DNA of 64,000 nt from Trabulsiella odontotermitis (GTDB lineage Bacteria > Pseudomonadota > Gammaproteobacteria > Enterobacterales > Enterobacteriaceae). The stretch lies in NCBI RefSeq assembly GCF_030053895.1, contig NZ_CP125781.1, positions 2,480,001-2,544,000 on the forward strand, written 5' to 3'. Shown here piece by piece: positions 32,613 to 42,208 of this stretch. The position numbers and the translations under genes are program-made. The notes under the pieces were generated by a model. It worked only from the letters and a program-made list of their open reading frames with translations, was not told the origin of the DNA and did not search any database. Within the stretch, counting starts at the first letter, position 1; every line of letters starts with the position of its first letter.

Positions 32613-35600
32613 CCCAGGATCTCCAGTAATGCCTGTAGCGGATGGCGAACGCCATTCCCTTCAATACGTTTCACCTGACTCCGGCACGAATAGCCCGTTG
32701 CCAGACAGCGGTTTTTCGGCAGCGTCTGCATGGATGGCTGCCAGGAGAGCGCGTAAATCCCCAGCGAATTTGCGTGATTATTGACTTCATGACCATACGT
32801 GCCCGCCATTCCGCAGCAACCCACGTTGATATTTTCCAGCCGGGCACCAAGGTGTGCAAACAGCGCGACCCACTGTTGCGGCGCGGCGGGAAGCGCAGTG
32901 ACCTCCGTGCAGTGACCAAAGAGATACCACGGTTCACCACTCACTTCCCGCGCGGCGAGATTTTCCAGCGCCAGCGGCAGCCACTCATGCACCAGCATGA
33001 CGTGGAAGTCGCCGCGTTGCGTACCAAGCACCTGCTTGTACTCGTCGCGATAACAGAGCACCAGCGCCGGATCGACCCCCACCATCGGCATACCAAGCTG
33101 CGCAATGCGGCTGAGGAAATCCGAGGTTTTTTTCGCGGTTTTGGCAAAGCGAGTGAGAAACCCTTTGATATGCTGCGCTTTGCCGTTTGGCGAGAACGGC
33201 AGCAGTACCGGCTGGTAACCGACTTTTTCCACCAGACGGACAAAATCCGCCACCACCTGCGCATCGTAATAACTGGTAAATGGATCCTGTACCACCAGTA
33301 CCGTTTTCGCTTTTTGCTCAGCACTCAGGGCTTCGAGCTGTTCCAGGGTCATGTTCGCCGAGCGGTGACCCACCATCCGCTGTTGCAGCGACGGTGCGGA
33401 GAGCAGTGGCAGGTCAATCATGCCGATATGTTTTTCAGACAGACGGCGCACCCAGGGCTGGTTGATAAAGAAGTTAAACGTTTTGGGCGCGCGCGCCATC
33501 AGCGGCGCATAGCTTTCGACAGTGGCGACCAGATGATCGCGCACCGGGCGTAAATAGCGGGAATGATAAAGTTGCAGGAAGCGCGAACGAAACTCCGGCA
33601 CGTCGATTTTTATCGGACATTGCGTGGTACAGGCTTTACAGGCCAGACAGCCTGACATCGCCTCTTTCACTTCGTGGGAAAAATCATACTCGCCTTTGCG
33701 CGCATGCCAGCTATTACGCGTGCGTTCAATGAGCGAGCGCAGGCTGACACGTTTTTCCGGCAGCTCTTTCTCCAGTTTCAGCGGATCAACGCCCCGGTCG
33801 GCCAGCAGGCGCAGCCACTCACGCACCAGTGTCGCACGCCCCTTCGGCGAATGAATGCGATTACTAGTGATTTTCATTGACGGGCACATCGGGCTTCTGA
33901 CATCGAAGTTAAAGCACAGCCCGTTACCGTTACACTCCATCGCGCCACGCCATGCGGTACGCACGATGCCAGGGATCTGCCGGTCATAAGTGCCACGCTT
34001 CACCGCATCGACTTTCATCATTGGCGCGTCGATACCTTCAGGCGGGCAAATCTTGCCGGGGTTAAGCCGGTTGGCCGGGTCGAACGCCGCTTTAACTTTG
34101 CGCAGCTCGCCATACAGTTTGTCGCCAAAGAACGCCGGACTGTATTCCGCGCGGAAGCCTTTTCCGTGTTCGCCCCATAGCAGACCGCCATATTTTGCGG
34201 TCAGCGCCACCACCTCATCGGAGATCTGTTTCATCAGGATCTCCTGCTGCGGATCGCACATATCCAGCGCCGGGCGCACATGCAAAACACCAGCGTCGAC
34301 ATGGCCAAACATACCGTAGCTCAGGCCATGGCCGTCCAGCAGCGCACGAAACTCGGTGATATAGTCCGCAAGATGTTCGGGTGGCACGCAGGTGTCTTCG
34401 GCAAAAGGAATGGGTTTCGCCGCCCCTTTCGCATTTCCCAGCAGCCCTACTGCTTTTTTGCGCATCGCATAGATGCGCTCAATACCTGCCAGTTCTTCAC
34501 ATACCTGCCAGCCGATAACACCGCCGGCATTTTGCGCTATCAACGCATCAAGGCGCTGGCACAGCATCTGAACCCGATCGTCAATTAACTGCTGGTCGTC
34601 GCCCGCAAATTCGACGATATTCAGCCCCAGCATGACTTTATCCGCCACGTCCGTAATTAACTCACTAACGGAATGCCAGACGATATCTTCCCGCGCCAGA
34701 TCCAGTACCTTCGAATCCACCGTTTCCACTGACAGGGCCCTGGCTTCCACCATAAACGGCGCATTGCGGAGCGCGGAGTCAAACGAATCGTACTTGACGT
34801 TGACCAGTCGCCGTACCTTCGGCAGACGGGTGATATCCAGACGTGCCTCGGTGATAAACGCCAGCGTGCCTTCAGAGCCGGTGAGTACGCGGGTTAAGTC
34901 AAACTCCGTCATCTCATCATTAAAGACATGACGCAGATCGTAGCCGGTGAGAAAACGGTTCAGTTTGGGGAATTTGTCGATAATCAGTTGCCGGTTGTCG
35001 CGGCAGCGCTGATACACGGTGCGGTAAATACGACCAATGGCCGACTGCTCTTTTGCCAGCGTTTCAGCCAGTTGCACCGGCATTGGCTGAGTATCAAGAA
35101 TATCGCCGCCCATTAACACCGCTCTGACGCCGAGCACATGGTCCGAAGTTTTGCCATACACCAGCGATCCCTGACCTGATGCATCGGTGTTGATCATCCC
35201 CCCCAGGGTGGCGCGGTTACTGGTGGAAAGTTCCGGGGCGAAAAAATAGCCATAGGGCTTGAGAAACTGATTTAACTGATCTTTGATGACACCCGCCTCC
35301 ACCCGCACCCAACCCTCTTCCGGATTGATTTCAATGATGCGGTTCATGTAACGGGACAGATCGATAATAATGCCCTGGTTGAGCGCCTGCCCGTTGGTGC
35401 CTGTGCCGCCGCCGCGCGGGGTAAATGTCAGCGACGTAAACCGTTCTTCAGCAGCCAGACGCGCCAGCAAAGCGACATCGGCGGTGGAGCGGGGAAATAC
35501 CACGGCATCCGGCAACAGTTGATAGATGCTGTTATCGGTGGACATCGTCAGTCTGTCGGCATAGCCGGTGGCGGTGTCGCCGGTGAAACCTTGCTGTTCC

Positions 35601-35665
35601 AGTACCTGCAAAAAAGTCAGCACCAGTTGGACGACACCTGGCGCCTGAGAAATCTGTGGGATCAT
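32609..35665 (-). CDS. ydiJ: YdiJ, FAD and Fe-S D-2-hydroxyglutarate dehydrogenase
   Basis: The 1018-residue enzyme has an N-terminal FAD-binding PCMH domain (TFTPRGGGTGTNGQ near residue 80 and STSNRATLGGMINTDASG) and an FAD-linked oxidase C-terminal domain. A ferredoxin-like segment follows with CLACKACTTQCP, and then CCG-type cysteines (NVGCCGMAG). E. coli YdiJ oxidises D-2-hydroxyglutarate, by my recollection of published work. The length is normal. It is divergent from ydiK and heads the ydiJ-menI operon. Confidence 0.93.
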   Translation of the reverse strand: MIPQISQAPGVVQLVLTFLQVLEQQGFTGDTATGYADRLTMSTDNSIYQLLPDAVVFPRSTADVALLARLAAEERFTSLTFTPRGGGTGTNGQALNQGIIIDLSRYMNRIIEINPEEGWVRVEAGVIKDQLNQFLKPYGYFFAPELSTSNRATLGGMINTDASGQGSLVYGKTSDHVLGVRAVLMGGDILDTQPMPVQLAETLAKEQSAIGRIYRTVYQRCRDNRQLIIDKFPKLNRFLTGYDLRHVFNDEMTEFDLTRVLTGSEGTLAFITEARLDITRLPKVRRLVNVKYDSFDSALRNAPFMVEARALSVETVDSKVLDLAREDIVWHSVSELITDVADKVMLGLNIVEFAGDDQQLIDDRVQMLCQRLDALIAQNAGGVIGWQVCEELAGIERIYAMRKKAVGLLGNAKGAAKPIPFAEDTCVPPEHLADYITEFRALLDGHGLSYGMFGHVDAGVLHVRPALDMCDPQQEILMKQISDEVVALTAKYGGLLWGEHGKGFRAEYSPAFFGDKLYGELRKVKAAFDPANRLNPGKICPPEGIDAPMMKVDAVKRGTYDRQIPGIVRTAWRGAMECNGNGLCFNFDVRSPMCPSMKITSNRIHSPKGRATLVREWLRLLADRGVDPLKLEKELPEKRVSLRSLIERTRNSWHARKGEYDFSHEVKEAMSGCLACKACTTQCPIKIDVPEFRSRFLQLYHSRYLRPVRDHLVATVESYAPLMARAPKTFNFFINQPWVRRLSEKHIGMIDLPLLSAPSLQQRMVGHRSANMTLEQLEALSAEQKAKTVLVVQDPFTSYYDAQVVADFVRLVEKVGYQPVLLPFSPNGKAQHIKGFLTRFAKTAKKTSDFLSRIAQLGMPMVGVDPALVLCYRDEYKQVLGTQRGDFHVMLVHEWLPLALENLAAREVSGEPWYLFGHCTEVTALPAAPQQWVALFAHLGARLENINVGCCGMAGTYGHEVNNHANSLGIYALSWQPSMQTLPKNRCLATGYSCRSQVKRIEGNGVRHPLQALLEILG

Positions 35666-35831
35666 TACGCTTGACCCTGCCTGATAAGGTTGTGTTGTGA
35701 GTAATTTAATCGGTTGCGTTGCGCATTTATCGTTGTATCACATTTTTTTCTTATGCGCCCATCAGAATTATGTGCTCAAATTTATTGATATTATTATCTG
35801 TCAGACACGATTGTTTAAGGGAAAAACATCT

Positions 35832-36959
35832 ATGGTAAGTCTTCGTCAGCCAAGAGACATTCCGCAAATACTGTTGTCGGTGCTGTTCCTGGCCCTCATC
35901 ATTGCCGCCTGTTTATGGATAATCCAGCCGTTTATTCTCGGCTTTGCCTGGGCGGGGACTATTGTTATCGCCACCTGGCCGGTGCTGCTTCGTCTGCAAC
36001 GCCTCCTTTTTGGCCGCCGTTCACTGGCGGTACTGGTAATGACCCTGCTGCTGTTTTTGCTGTTTGTCATTCCGGTTGCATTACTGGTTAACAGCCTGGT
36101 GGATGGCAGCGGCCCGCTGATTCATGACATTACCACCGGCAGTTTCACGTTGCCGGATTTCGCCTGGCTGAACAGTATTCCTTTTATTGGTGCAAAGCTC
36201 TATGGCGCCTGGCACAGTCTGCTCGACATGGGCGGCACGGCGATCATGGCGAAAGTACGACCCTATATCGGGGCGACCACCACCTGGTTTGTCGGCCAGG
36301 CGGCACACATAGGGCGCTTCCTGTTGCACTGCGGTCTGATGCTGCTCTTCAGCGCGTTACTCTACTGGCGTGGCGAAAAAGTGGCCTACGGCATTCGCTA
36401 TTTCGCTACACGTCTGGCCGGACGCCGGGGTGATGCCGCCGTTCTGCTGGCAGGACAGGCCATCCGCGCCGTTGCGCTGGGTGTGGTAGTGACGGCGCTG
36501 GTGCAGGCGGTACTCGGCGGATTCGGACTGGCGATTTCAGGCGTCCCTTATGCGACGCTGCTGACCGTGGTGATGGTCTTTACCTGTCTGGTACAGCTCG
36601 GACCATTGCCGGTTTTGATCCCGTCGATTATCTGGTTGTACTGGAGCGGTGATACCACCTGGGGTACCGTGCTACTGGTCTGGAGTTGTGTGGTCGGAAC
36701 GATGGATAACGTCATTCGCCCGGTGCTGATTCGCATGGGCGCTGACCTGCCAATGATTTTGATCCTCTCAGGTGTTATCGGCGGTCTGGTCGCATTCGGG
36801 ATGATCGGCCTGTTTATTGGTCCGGTGCTGCTTGCCGTTTCCTGGCGCCTGTACGATGCCTGGGTGCACGAAGTTCCTCCGCCGCCCGACAACCCGGATC
36901 AGGTGCTTGCGGAACTGGAAGAGATTGAAGACGACAGCGAGCAGGCAGCAAAACAATAA
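35832..36959 (+). CDS. ydiK: YdiK, AI-2E-family membrane protein
   Basis: The 375-residue protein has about eight membrane segments of the AI-2E (PerM) family, with LIPSIIWLYWSGDTTWG and RMGADLPMILILSGVIGGLVAF in the C-terminal half and an acidic tail. The ATG at 35832 is chosen because AAGGGAAAAACATCT precedes it and the protein then starts as E. coli YdiK. In E. coli ydiK is under PurR; the candidate site here (near 35803-35820) fits the consensus poorly. Substrate unknown. Confidence 0.9.
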   Translation: MVSLRQPRDIPQILLSVLFLALIIAACLWIIQPFILGFAWAGTIVIATWPVLLRLQRLLFGRRSLAVLVMTLLLFLLFVIPVALLVNSLVDGSGPLIHDITTGSFTLPDFAWLNSIPFIGAKLYGAWHSLLDMGGTAIMAKVRPYIGATTTWFVGQAAHIGRFLLHCGLMLLFSALLYWRGEKVAYGIRYFATRLAGRRGDAAVLLAGQAIRAVALGVVVTALVQAVLGGFGLAISGVPYATLLTVVMVFTCLVQLGPLPVLIPSIIWLYWSGDTTWGTVLLVWSCVVGTMDNVIRPVLIRMGADLPMILILSGVIGGLVAFGMIGLFIGPVLLAVSWRLYDAWVHEVPPPPDNPDQVLAELEEIEDDSEQAAKQ

Positions 36960-37142
36960 GCAATTAAGGCGGGGCAACCCGCCTTATCTATAAGGTTTAC
37001 TAATCATTTATTCTACTTATTCCACTGACTGGACTTATTACAATCCCTGCTGCTGGTATTTATTTTGCAAATTATTCACTTCTCTTTAACTATTGAGACG
37101 AATCTGATCGACGCAAAAATCCCCTGCGCCTACTATTAGGGC
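36960..37142 (+). other. Region between ydiK and rprA
   Basis: AAGGCGGG-GCAA-CCCGCCTT (36966-36985) is a short hairpin after ydiK and is probably its terminator, although the following T-run is poor. The rest is the rprA control region, with the RcsB box and -10 element. No gene is seen. Confidence 0.55.
37094..37107 (+). promoter_or_regulatory. RcsB box of rprA
   Basis: TGAGACGAATCTGA resembles the RcsB-type box and lies 36 bases before the rprA start, where the E. coli gene is activated by RcsB. The -10 element TACTAT is at 37131-37136. Confidence 0.65.
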
Positions 37143-37249
37143 ACGGTTATAAATCAACATCTTGATTTATAAATCATGGAAATCCCCTGAGTGAAACAAC
37201 GAATTGCTGTGTGTAGTCTTTGCCCATCTCCCACGATGGGCTTTTTTTT
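37143..37249 (+). ncRNA. rprA: RprA, RpoS-activating small RNA
   Basis: The 107-base RNA begins ACGGTTATAAATCAACATC, with a first stem from ATAAATCAA and TTGATTTAT. The central segment GGAAATCCCCTGAGTGAAAC is the seed region that pairs with the rpoS leader in E. coli. The terminator GCCCATC-TCCCAC-GATGGGC with a long T-run ends it. It matches E. coli RprA over nearly the whole length and lies in the same place between ydiK and ppsA. RprA needs Hfq and links Rcs envelope stress to RpoS. Confidence 0.93.
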
Positions 37250-37280
37250 TAGGTGTGAAACATTGAACACAGCCCAAATA

Positions 37281-37312
37281 AAAAATCCCCGGTCTCTCAA
37301 CCAGGGATTTTT
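37281..37312 (-). terminator. Terminator after ppsA
   Basis: On the minus strand AAAAATCCCTGG pairs with CCGGGGATTTTT (one G-U pair) around six bases, followed by T. It lies 18 bases after the ppsA stop. Confidence 0.8.
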
Positions 37313-37329
37313 GCATTTCAGCAAGAACG

Positions 37330-39708
37330 TTACTTATTGAGTTCTGCCAGACTCAGCCAGGTCTGTACGACGGTGTCCGGGTTGAGCGACAGACTGTCGA
37401 TCCCCTCTTCCATCAGCCAGGCGGCGAAGTCTTCATGGTCGGACGGGCCCTGACCGCAGATACCGACGTATTTTCCCTGCTGCTTCGCTGTGCGGATCGC
37501 CATTGACAGCAACGCTTTCACCGCATCGTTACGCTCATCGAACAACTCTGAGACCACGCCGGAATCACGATCCAGACCCAGCGTCAGCTGTGTCATGTCG
37601 TTAGAGCCGATGGAGAAGCCATCAAAGTGTTCGAGGAACTGTTCCGCCAGCAGTGCGTTGGACGGGATTTCGCACATCATAATGACTTTCAGCCCGTTCT
37701 CGCCACGCTTCAGGCCCTGACGCGCCAACTCATCTACTACCGCTTTTGCCTGCGCCACGGTGCGCACGAACGGGATCATGATTTCAACGTTGGTTAACCC
37801 CATGTCGTTGCGAACGCGTTTCACCGCCTCGCACTCCAGCGCAAAGCAATCGCGGAAGCTGTCGGAGACATAACGTCCGGCGCCGCGGAAGCCCAGCATC
37901 GGGTTTTCTTCGTCTGGCTCGTAACGCTCACCGCCCACCAGGTTGGCGTATTCGTTAGATTTAAAGTCAGAGAGGCGAACGATAACGCGCTTCGGATAAA
38001 ACGCCGCGCCAAGCGTAGCGATCCCTTCGGTCAGACGACCGACGTAAAACTCTTTCGGCGAATCGTAGCCTTTCATCATCTCGCGGATTTCGTTCTGCAG
38101 CGCAGGCTCCTGGTCATCAAACTCCAGCAACGCGCGCGGGTGAACGCCAATCATCCGGTTGATGATGAATTCGAGACGCGCCAGCCCTACGCCTTCATTC
38201 GGCAGGCAGGCGAAATCAAATGCGCGATCCGGGTTACCGACGTTCATCATAATCTTCAGCGGCAGATCCGGCATGGTATCCACGCTGGAGCTTTTCACGC
38301 TGAAGTCGAGCAGTTCAGCGTAGACGTAACCGGTGTCACCTTCCGCGCAGGAAACCGTGACCTTCTCGCCATCTTTCATGCGCTCGGTGGCGTCGCCGCA
38401 GCCGACGACGGCCGGAATACCCAGTTCACGGGCGATAATCGCCGCGTGGCAGGTACGACCGCCGCGGTTGGTGACAATCGCCGCTGCTTTTTTCATGATC
38501 GGCTCCCAGTCCGGGTCGGTCATGTCAGTCACCAGGACGTCGCCGGGCTGGATGCGGTTCATTTCGCTGATATCGTGGATCACCTTCACTTCGCCAGCAC
38601 CAATGCGGTGCCCGATAGCGCGACCTTCAGCGATAATTTTACCCTGTGCGTGAAGCGTGTAGCGCTCCATTACCTGACCGCGTGAGCGCACCGTTTCAGG
38701 ACGCGCCTGAACGATAAACAGCTTGCCGGTATGCCCATCTTTTGCCCACTCGATATCCATCGGGCGACCATAATGTTTTTCAATCTGTACCGCTTGTTTC
38801 GCCAGCGCCTGCACTTCCTCGTTGGTCAGCGAGAAAACATCGCGCTGCTCCTGCGGAACATCTTCAATACGGACCTGTTTGCCGTGCTCCTGCGTCGGGG
38901 CATAGACCATGCGGATCTTTTTCGAACCCATGGTGCGGCGCACGATAGCCGGGCGATTGGCCGCCAGCGTCGGTTTATGGACGTAAAACTCATCCGGGTT
39001 CACTGCGCCCTGCACCACCATTTCGCCGAGACCCCAGGCGGAGGTGATGAACACGACCTGATCGAAACCAGATTCGGTATCAATGGAGAACATCACGCCG
39101 GACGACGCGAGATCAGAACGCACCATGCGCTGTACGCCCGCCGAGAGCGCGACACCGCGGTGATCGTAGCCCTGATGCACACGATAAGAGATAGCGCGGT
39201 CATTGAACAGCGAGGCAAAAACGTGCTTCACCGCCACCAGCACGGCGTCAAAGCCCTGGACGTTGAGGAACGTTTCTTGCTGGCCGGCGAAAGAGGCATC
39301 CGGCATATCTTCTGCGGTAGCAGAAGAGCGTACGGCGAAAGAGGCGTCTGCGTCGTCGGCAGAGAGTTGCTCGTAGGCTTCGCGGATGGCGGTTTCCAGT
39401 TCGCTCTGGAAAGGTGTGTCGATGATCCACTGGCGGATCTGCGCTCCGGCTTTCGCCAGCGCGGTTACGTCATCAATATCGGTCTCATCCAGCAGCTGAT
39501 AAATGCGCTGGTTGACACCGCTCTGGTCGAGAAACTGATTAAAAGCATCTGCAGTGGTCGCAAATCCGTTGGGAACTGAAACGCCCAGACCGGACAGATT
39601 TGTAATCATTTCACCCAGGGAGGCATTTTTGCCCCCAACTCTGTCTACATCATTCATGCCGAGTTGGTTGTACCAAAGCACCAGCGGTGACGAGCCATTG
39701 TTGGACAT
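37330..39708 (-). CDS. ppsA: Phosphoenolpyruvate synthase
   Basis: PpsA makes phosphoenolpyruvate, AMP and phosphate from pyruvate and ATP during growth on three-carbon substrates. The 792-residue enzyme starts MSNNGSSPLVLWYNQLGMND. It has an N-terminal ATP-grasp-type domain, a swivelling domain with the phosphocarrier His in GGRTCHAAI, and a C-terminal barrel with GICGQGPSDH. The start at 39708 follows E. coli; 15 extra upstream codons have no support. The Cra box about 100 bases upstream fits activation by Cra. The divergent ppsR encodes its regulator. Confidence 0.97.
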   Translation of the reverse strand: MSNNGSSPLVLWYNQLGMNDVDRVGGKNASLGEMITNLSGLGVSVPNGFATTADAFNQFLDQSGVNQRIYQLLDETDIDDVTALAKAGAQIRQWIIDTPFQSELETAIREAYEQLSADDADASFAVRSSATAEDMPDASFAGQQETFLNVQGFDAVLVAVKHVFASLFNDRAISYRVHQGYDHRGVALSAGVQRMVRSDLASSGVMFSIDTESGFDQVVFITSAWGLGEMVVQGAVNPDEFYVHKPTLAANRPAIVRRTMGSKKIRMVYAPTQEHGKQVRIEDVPQEQRDVFSLTNEEVQALAKQAVQIEKHYGRPMDIEWAKDGHTGKLFIVQARPETVRSRGQVMERYTLHAQGKIIAEGRAIGHRIGAGEVKVIHDISEMNRIQPGDVLVTDMTDPDWEPIMKKAAAIVTNRGGRTCHAAIIARELGIPAVVGCGDATERMKDGEKVTVSCAEGDTGYVYAELLDFSVKSSSVDTMPDLPLKIMMNVGNPDRAFDFACLPNEGVGLARLEFIINRMIGVHPRALLEFDDQEPALQNEIREMMKGYDSPKEFYVGRLTEGIATLGAAFYPKRVIVRLSDFKSNEYANLVGGERYEPDEENPMLGFRGAGRYVSDSFRDCFALECEAVKRVRNDMGLTNVEIMIPFVRTVAQAKAVVDELARQGLKRGENGLKVIMMCEIPSNALLAEQFLEHFDGFSIGSNDMTQLTLGLDRDSGVVSELFDERNDAVKALLSMAIRTAKQQGKYVGICGQGPSDHEDFAAWLMEEGIDSLSLNPDTVVQTWLSLAELNK

Positions 39709-40045
39709 CGAAACAATCCTTTTGTGATTTAAGAACGGGTGCCAGTCATGCACTGGCGACGCGAATTATCCTCGCATAATTACGCCGCTGATAAAAACGG
39801 TGAATCGTTCAAGCAATTTAATTTTTTTGATTTTCAGACAACTCCGCGAAATGATGTAACACCATGATTTATCAGCATTCACCTACAAAACCACGGTATA
39901 AGAAAAATTATTTTGAAAATGAACCGGTCTTTTCATTAAAAATAAAAATAGCGTTTCACTCTTAAATGAGACAAATGGCCCTGCGTTATGATTAAATTTA
40001 ATTTACTCTTTCAGATAATTAAGCAGATTAAACCGGATGGTCAAA
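39709..40045. other. Divergent control region of ppsA and ppsR
   Basis: No gene is seen. The stretch is A/T-rich and holds the Cra box at 39801-39812 and the promoters for ppsA (minus) and ppsR (plus), whose -10 and -35 elements I could not assign with confidence. Confidence 0.55.
39801..39812. promoter_or_regulatory. Cra operator upstream of ppsA
   Basis: TGAATCGTTCAA is a good Cra box (consensus TGAAACGTTTCA; nine of twelve positions agree). It lies upstream of the ppsA promoter region, as in E. coli, where Cra activates ppsA. Confidence 0.75.
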
Positions 40046-40879
40046 ATGGAAAATGCTGTAGATCGCCACGTATTTTATATTTCTGATGGAACGGCCATTA
40101 CGGCGGAAGTGCTTGGTCATGCGGTGATGTCCCAGTTCCCGGTAACAATCAATAGCATCACCCTGCCGTTTGTCGAGAGCGAAAGCCGCGCCAAAGCGGT
40201 CAGAGAGCAGATTGACGCCATTTATCAACAAACCGGCGTCCGGCCGTTGGTCTTTTATTCCATCGTTATTCCGGAAATCCGCCACATTATTCTGCAAAGC
40301 GAAGGATTCTGTCAGGATATTGTTCAGGCGTTAGTCGCTCCGCTGCAGGAAGAGATGAAGCTGGATCCGACCCCGGTTGCCCACCGAACCCACGGGCTGA
40401 CACCGGGTAACCTGACCAAATATGATGCGCGTATCGCCGCCATTGACTACACACTGGCGCATGATGACGGCATTTCGCTACGTAATCTCGATCAGGCGCA
40501 GGTGATCCTGTTAGGCGTGTCGCGCTGTGGGAAAACCCCGACCAGCCTCTATCTGGCGATGCAGTTTGGGATTCGCGCGGCAAACTACCCGTTTATCGCC
40601 GACGATATGGACAATCTGGTTCTGCCCGCCACGCTGAAACCCTTACAACACAAAATGTTTGGCCTGACGATCAACCCGGAACGCCTGGCGGCTATCCGTG
40701 AAGAACGGCGGGAAAACAGCCGCTACGCCTCACTGCGTCAGTGTCGCATGGAGGTGTCAGAAGTGGAGGCGCTCTACCGTAAAAATCAGATCCCTTACCT
40801 CAACAGTACCAACTACTCGGTGGAAGAGATTGCCACCAAAATAATGGATCTGATGGGACTCAGTCGCAGAATGTACTAA
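40046..40879 (+). CDS. ppsR: PpsR, PEP synthase regulatory kinase/phosphotransferase
   Basis: PpsR inactivates PpsA by ADP-dependent phosphorylation of a threonine and reactivates it by phosphorolysis. The 277-residue protein of the DUF299 family has its P-loop GVSRCGKTPTS at residues 157-167. The ATG at 40046 is used because MENAVDRHVFYISDGTAI matches the E. coli start; an ATG nine bases upstream is possible. The stop lies within the TrpR operator for aroH. Confidence 0.96.
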   Translation: MENAVDRHVFYISDGTAITAEVLGHAVMSQFPVTINSITLPFVESESRAKAVREQIDAIYQQTGVRPLVFYSIVIPEIRHIILQSEGFCQDIVQALVAPLQEEMKLDPTPVAHRTHGLTPGNLTKYDARIAAIDYTLAHDDGISLRNLDQAQVILLGVSRCGKTPTSLYLAMQFGIRAANYPFIADDMDNLVLPATLKPLQHKMFGLTINPERLAAIREERRENSRYASLRQCRMEVSEVEALYRKNQIPYLNSTNYSVEEIATKIMDLMGLSRRMY

Positions 40880-40890
40880 TAAACTAGTAC
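40873..40890. promoter_or_regulatory. TrpR operator of aroH
   Basis: GTACTAATAAACTAGTAC is a near-perfect match to the trp operator consensus GTACTAGTTAACTAGTAC. It overlaps the ppsR stop codon (TAA at 40877-40879). A -10 candidate TAAGAT is at 40908-40913, so the operator covers the -35 region. TrpR represses aroH in E. coli. Confidence 0.85.
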
Positions 40891-41032
40891 AATGTAGCAT
40901 CATCGTGTAAGATACCTACCGTGATTGCATGCACCTCACGGCCAGGCTTGAATTCAGTCAGGATTGGTTTATCGTGATGGGCATCACTTCCGGTATTTCT
41001 GCCGATGAAGCAAACAATTTCTGAGACACCCA

Positions 41033-42079
41033 ATGAATAAAACTGATGAATTGCGTACTGCGCGGATGGACAGTCTGGTCACACCCGCGCAACTGGCGCA
41101 GCAATACCCCGTTTCGCCTGCCGTTGCGGATCACGTGATCCAGTCACGCCGTCGTATTGAGAAAATCCTTAATGGTGAAGACAGCCGTCTGCTGGTGGTA
41201 ATTGGCCCCTGTTCCATTCACGATCTGGATGCGGCAATGGATTATGCGCGTCGCCTTGCGGCGCTGCGCAGTAAACATCAGGCGCATCTTGAGATCGTCA
41301 TGCGCACCTATTTTGAAAAACCGCGCACCGTTGTTGGCTGGAAAGGACTGATTTCCGATCCAGACCTTAACGGCAGTTATCGCGTGAATCACGGCATCGA
41401 ACTGGCGCGTAAGCTGCTGTTGCAGGTGAATGAACTGGGCGTGCCGACAGCCACTGAATTTCTCGACATGGTAACCGGGCAGTTTATCGCCGATCTCATC
41501 AGCTGGGGAGCGATTGGCGCGCGCACCACGGAAAGCCAGATCCACCGGGAAATGGCTTCAGCGCTCTCCTGCCCGGTGGGTTTTAAAAACGGAACGGACG
41601 GTAATACCCGCATTGCGGTGGATGCTATTCGCGCTTCGCGCGCCAGCCATATGTTCCTGTCGCCGGATAAAAATGGCCAGATGACGATTTACCAGACCAG
41701 CGGCAACCCCTACGGGCATATCATTATGCGTGGCGGGAAAAAGCCGAACTACTCTGCCGCTGATATTGCCGCGGCCTGCGATACGTTGCATGAGTTTGAT
41801 CTGCCGGAGCATCTGGTTGTCGATTTCAGCCACGGAAACTGCCAGAAACAGCACCGGCGCCAACTGGATGTCTGCGATGATGTCTGCGCGCAAATTCGCA
41901 ATGGTTCAACGGCGATTGCGGGTGTCATGGCGGAGAGTTTCCTGCGCGAGGGCACCCAGAAGATCGTTGCCGGCCAGCCTCTGGCGTATGGTCAGTCGAT
42001 CACCGACCCCTGCCTGAACTGGGAAGACAGCGAAGTGCTGCTGGAAAAACTGGCCGCCGCTGTCGCCACCCGTTTCTAA
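41033..42079 (+). CDS. aroH: DAHP synthase, tryptophan-sensitive
   Basis: AroH joins phosphoenolpyruvate and erythrose 4-phosphate in the first step of aromatic amino acid synthesis and is inhibited by tryptophan. The 348-residue protein starts MNKTDELRTARMDSLVTPAQ and has the class I motifs IGPCSIHD, MRTYFEKPRT, GARTTESQ, KNGTDG and HGNCQKQHRRQ. It stands downstream of a TrpR operator, which separates it from the AroF and AroG isoenzymes. Confidence 0.96.
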   Translation: MNKTDELRTARMDSLVTPAQLAQQYPVSPAVADHVIQSRRRIEKILNGEDSRLLVVIGPCSIHDLDAAMDYARRLAALRSKHQAHLEIVMRTYFEKPRTVVGWKGLISDPDLNGSYRVNHGIELARKLLLQVNELGVPTATEFLDMVTGQFIADLISWGAIGARTTESQIHREMASALSCPVGFKNGTDGNTRIAVDAIRASRASHMFLSPDKNGQMTIYQTSGNPYGHIIMRGGKKPNYSAADIAAACDTLHEFDLPEHLVVDFSHGNCQKQHRRQLDVCDDVCAQIRNGSTAIAGVMAESFLREGTQKIVAGQPLAYGQSITDPCLNWEDSEVLLEKLAAAVATRF

Positions 42080-42083
42080 TAAA

Positions 42084-42127
42084 ACGCTCGCCGCTGTCAC
42101 TGCGGTGGGCGTCTTCCCCTTTTTTTC
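42084..42127 (+). terminator. Terminator after aroH
   Basis: ACGCTCGCCGC and GCGGTGGGCGT pair with two G-U pairs around a seven-base loop and are followed by a pyrimidine and T run. Confidence 0.65.
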
Positions 42128-42160
42128 ATAAATAACGCTTGCTGCGGGCTGATGTATTAT

Positions 42161-42175
42161 TGATAATGATTATCA
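42161..42175. promoter_or_regulatory. Perfect Fur box before ydiE
   Basis: TGATAATGATTATCA is an exact 7-1-7 Fur box. It lies 33 bases before the ydiE start, and similar sequence continues on both sides. Strong iron repression is expected. Confidence 0.92.
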
Positions 42176-42208
42176 TTGTTACGTTGATAGTTGTTTAAAA
42201 ACAGTACG

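Noticed and set aside
32642..33553. 303-residue open frame antisense to ydiJ
   Set aside because: It mirrors a conserved coding region, has no recognisable domain, and is His/Arg-rich as expected for a shadow frame.
35803..35820. PurR box before ydiK
   Set aside because: Only about nine of sixteen positions agree with the consensus. Known regulation in E. coli makes it possible, but the sequence does not carry it.
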